The position numbers were made by a program, and so were the translations under genes. From Clostridiales bacterium (GTDB lineage: Bacteria > Bacillota > Clostridia > Oscillospirales > CAG-382): 49,681 bases of DNA. The stretch spans positions 1 through 49,681 of the forward strand of contig QAKH01000117.1 of NCBI GenBank assembly GCA_003343885.1, given 5' to 3'. Positions 49,157 to 49,681 of this stretch are shown piece after piece. How positions within the stretch are numbered: position 1 is the stretch's first letter; each line of letters starts with the position of its first letter. The notes beneath the pieces were generated by a model. The model had not been told where the DNA came from and did no database searches. It saw only the letters and a program-made list of their open reading frames with translations.

Positions 49157-49184
49157 AAACACCGGTAAATTCCGGTGTTTTTTT
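49157..49184 (+). terminator. Rho-independent terminator after the LuxR-type gene
   Basis: AAACACCGG and CCGGTGTTT form a perfect 9-bp stem with the loop TAAATT, followed by TTTTA. It starts ten bases after the stop codon. Confidence 0.9.
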
Positions 49185-49226
49185 ATGTTTGGAAGATTTG
49201 TTTTATTTCTGTTTTTAACTAACGGC

Positions 49227-49260
49227 ACATCACCCATTTTTCTTTCAAAATGGGTGATGT
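49227..49260. repeat. Perfect 14-bp inverted repeat
   Basis: ACATCACCCATTTT (49227-49240) and AAAATGGGTGATGT (49247-49260) with a six-base loop. There is no U-run on either side, so it is not an obvious terminator. It lies between the host regulator and the last gene and could be a small repeat element or an RNA processing site. Confidence 0.7.
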
Positions 49261-49341
49261 CAGAAAATATAGAAATGGTATAATTAAAATATAACTGAAA
49301 ATATAATTGTGGTTGGATGTGTTCTTAAGGGAGGGAGAATA

Positions 49342-49629
49342 ATGGAAAAGCTGCGGCGTTATAACGTCGAAGGGACAGAGATCGAAGTGCCCTTAAGGTA
49401 TGACGAGCTATCTGGAAAGTATTTAGAGGAATATCCGGATTTTGTTGAGTGTCCTGTATATACTCCGAATAACGCCCCGATTATGTTTACCGGGGAAGAT
49501 GCCTGTAGCTATGCCGAATCGTCAACGGAAGAACCGTGTGTGGATTGCGGCTCATGTCGGTTTTACAGGCAGCTTCCGAACACTTTGATAGGGGTGTGCG
49601 GCCACGAGAAGAAAAGAAAAAAATCATAA
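49342..49629 (+). CDS. Cys-rich conserved hypothetical protein
   Basis: 95 residues from the ATG at 49342 behind GGGAGGGAG. YDELSGKYLEEYPDFVECPV and a C-terminal CVDCGSCRFYRQ with a later GVCGH give four cysteines and a histidine for metal binding. It resembles small conserved proteins of gut Clostridia and is probably chromosomal. Function unknown. Confidence 0.7.
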   Translation: MEKLRRYNVEGTEIEVPLRYDELSGKYLEEYPDFVECPVYTPNNAPIMFTGEDACSYAESSTEEPCVDCGSCRFYRQLPNTLIGVCGHEKKRKKS

Positions 49630-49681
49630 CATGGTTTTGTAAAGTTAAAATGAAAAAATAGCATAATGATTTCACAAAATT

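Noticed and set aside
1..49681. CRISPR array or insertion sequence
   Set aside because: No regularly spaced repeat array and no transposase or terminal inverted repeats were seen; the short tandem repeats at 29889 and 39056 are promoter- and origin-like.

Overview
The window is most of an integrated temperate phage (prophage) plus about 2 kb of probable host DNA at its right end. The sequence is moderately AT-rich. Ribosome sites are strong AGGAGG types, GTG/TTG starts occur, the tRNA gene encodes its CCA, and the replication and lysogeny genes are of kinds typical of low-GC Gram-positive phages. I therefore infer a Clostridia-type Bacillota host, perhaps gut Oscillospiraceae. The phage has a contractile tail. 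The tail and baseplate genes follow the P2 order and families, while the head genes (portal, ClpP-like protease with nested scaffold, gpD decoration protein, gpE-type capsid, GpA-type terminase) follow lambda.

Almost every phage gene is on the minus strand, so transcription runs right to left. From right to left: (1) host flank, a LuxR-type regulator and a Cys-rich protein (47.9-49.7 kb). (2) Lysogeny module: large serine integrase, double zinc-ribbon membrane protein and CI-like repressor on the plus strand, a 43-residue minus-strand microprotein, and a Cro-like regulator diverging across a clear switch with two near-consensus promoters (44.6-47.6 kb). (3) Early, recombination and replication genes: DUF932, Sak4-like ATPase, PD-(D/E)XK exonuclease, NinB-like protein, SSB, replisome organizer with a probable internal origin, helicase loader, RusA, ParB and a DUF4942 methyltransferase (34-44 kb). 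(4) Small accessory genes, including a PP-loop ATPase split by an in-frame TAA, ending in an ArpU-like late regulator (29.9-34.2 kb). (5) A tightly overlapping five-gene cassette: an SLC5-type symporter and two PAPS-reductase-like/ParB-like pairs, followed by tRNA-Thr (24.9-29.7 kb). (6) Packaging and head genes (17.2-24.8 kb). (7) Tail, baseplate and fibre genes (0.7-17.2 kb). (8) The start of the lysis module at the left edge, which is cut off.

The most unusual content is the five-gene cassette at 25.2-29.7 kb. Its two enzyme/ParB pairs resemble the IbrA/IbrB arrangement, and it sits directly behind what looks like the activator-dependent late promoter. Other points of interest are a canonical T_TTT_TTA frameshift site in the tail chaperone gene, a nested scaffold start in the protease gene, a four-copy 12-bp iteron array inside the replisome organizer gene, a microprotein that resembles the tail of the repressor it overlaps antisense, and a large fibre whose C-terminus looks like a C-type-lectin, DGR-type variable domain. 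All family assignments come from reading the sequence; no database search was run.
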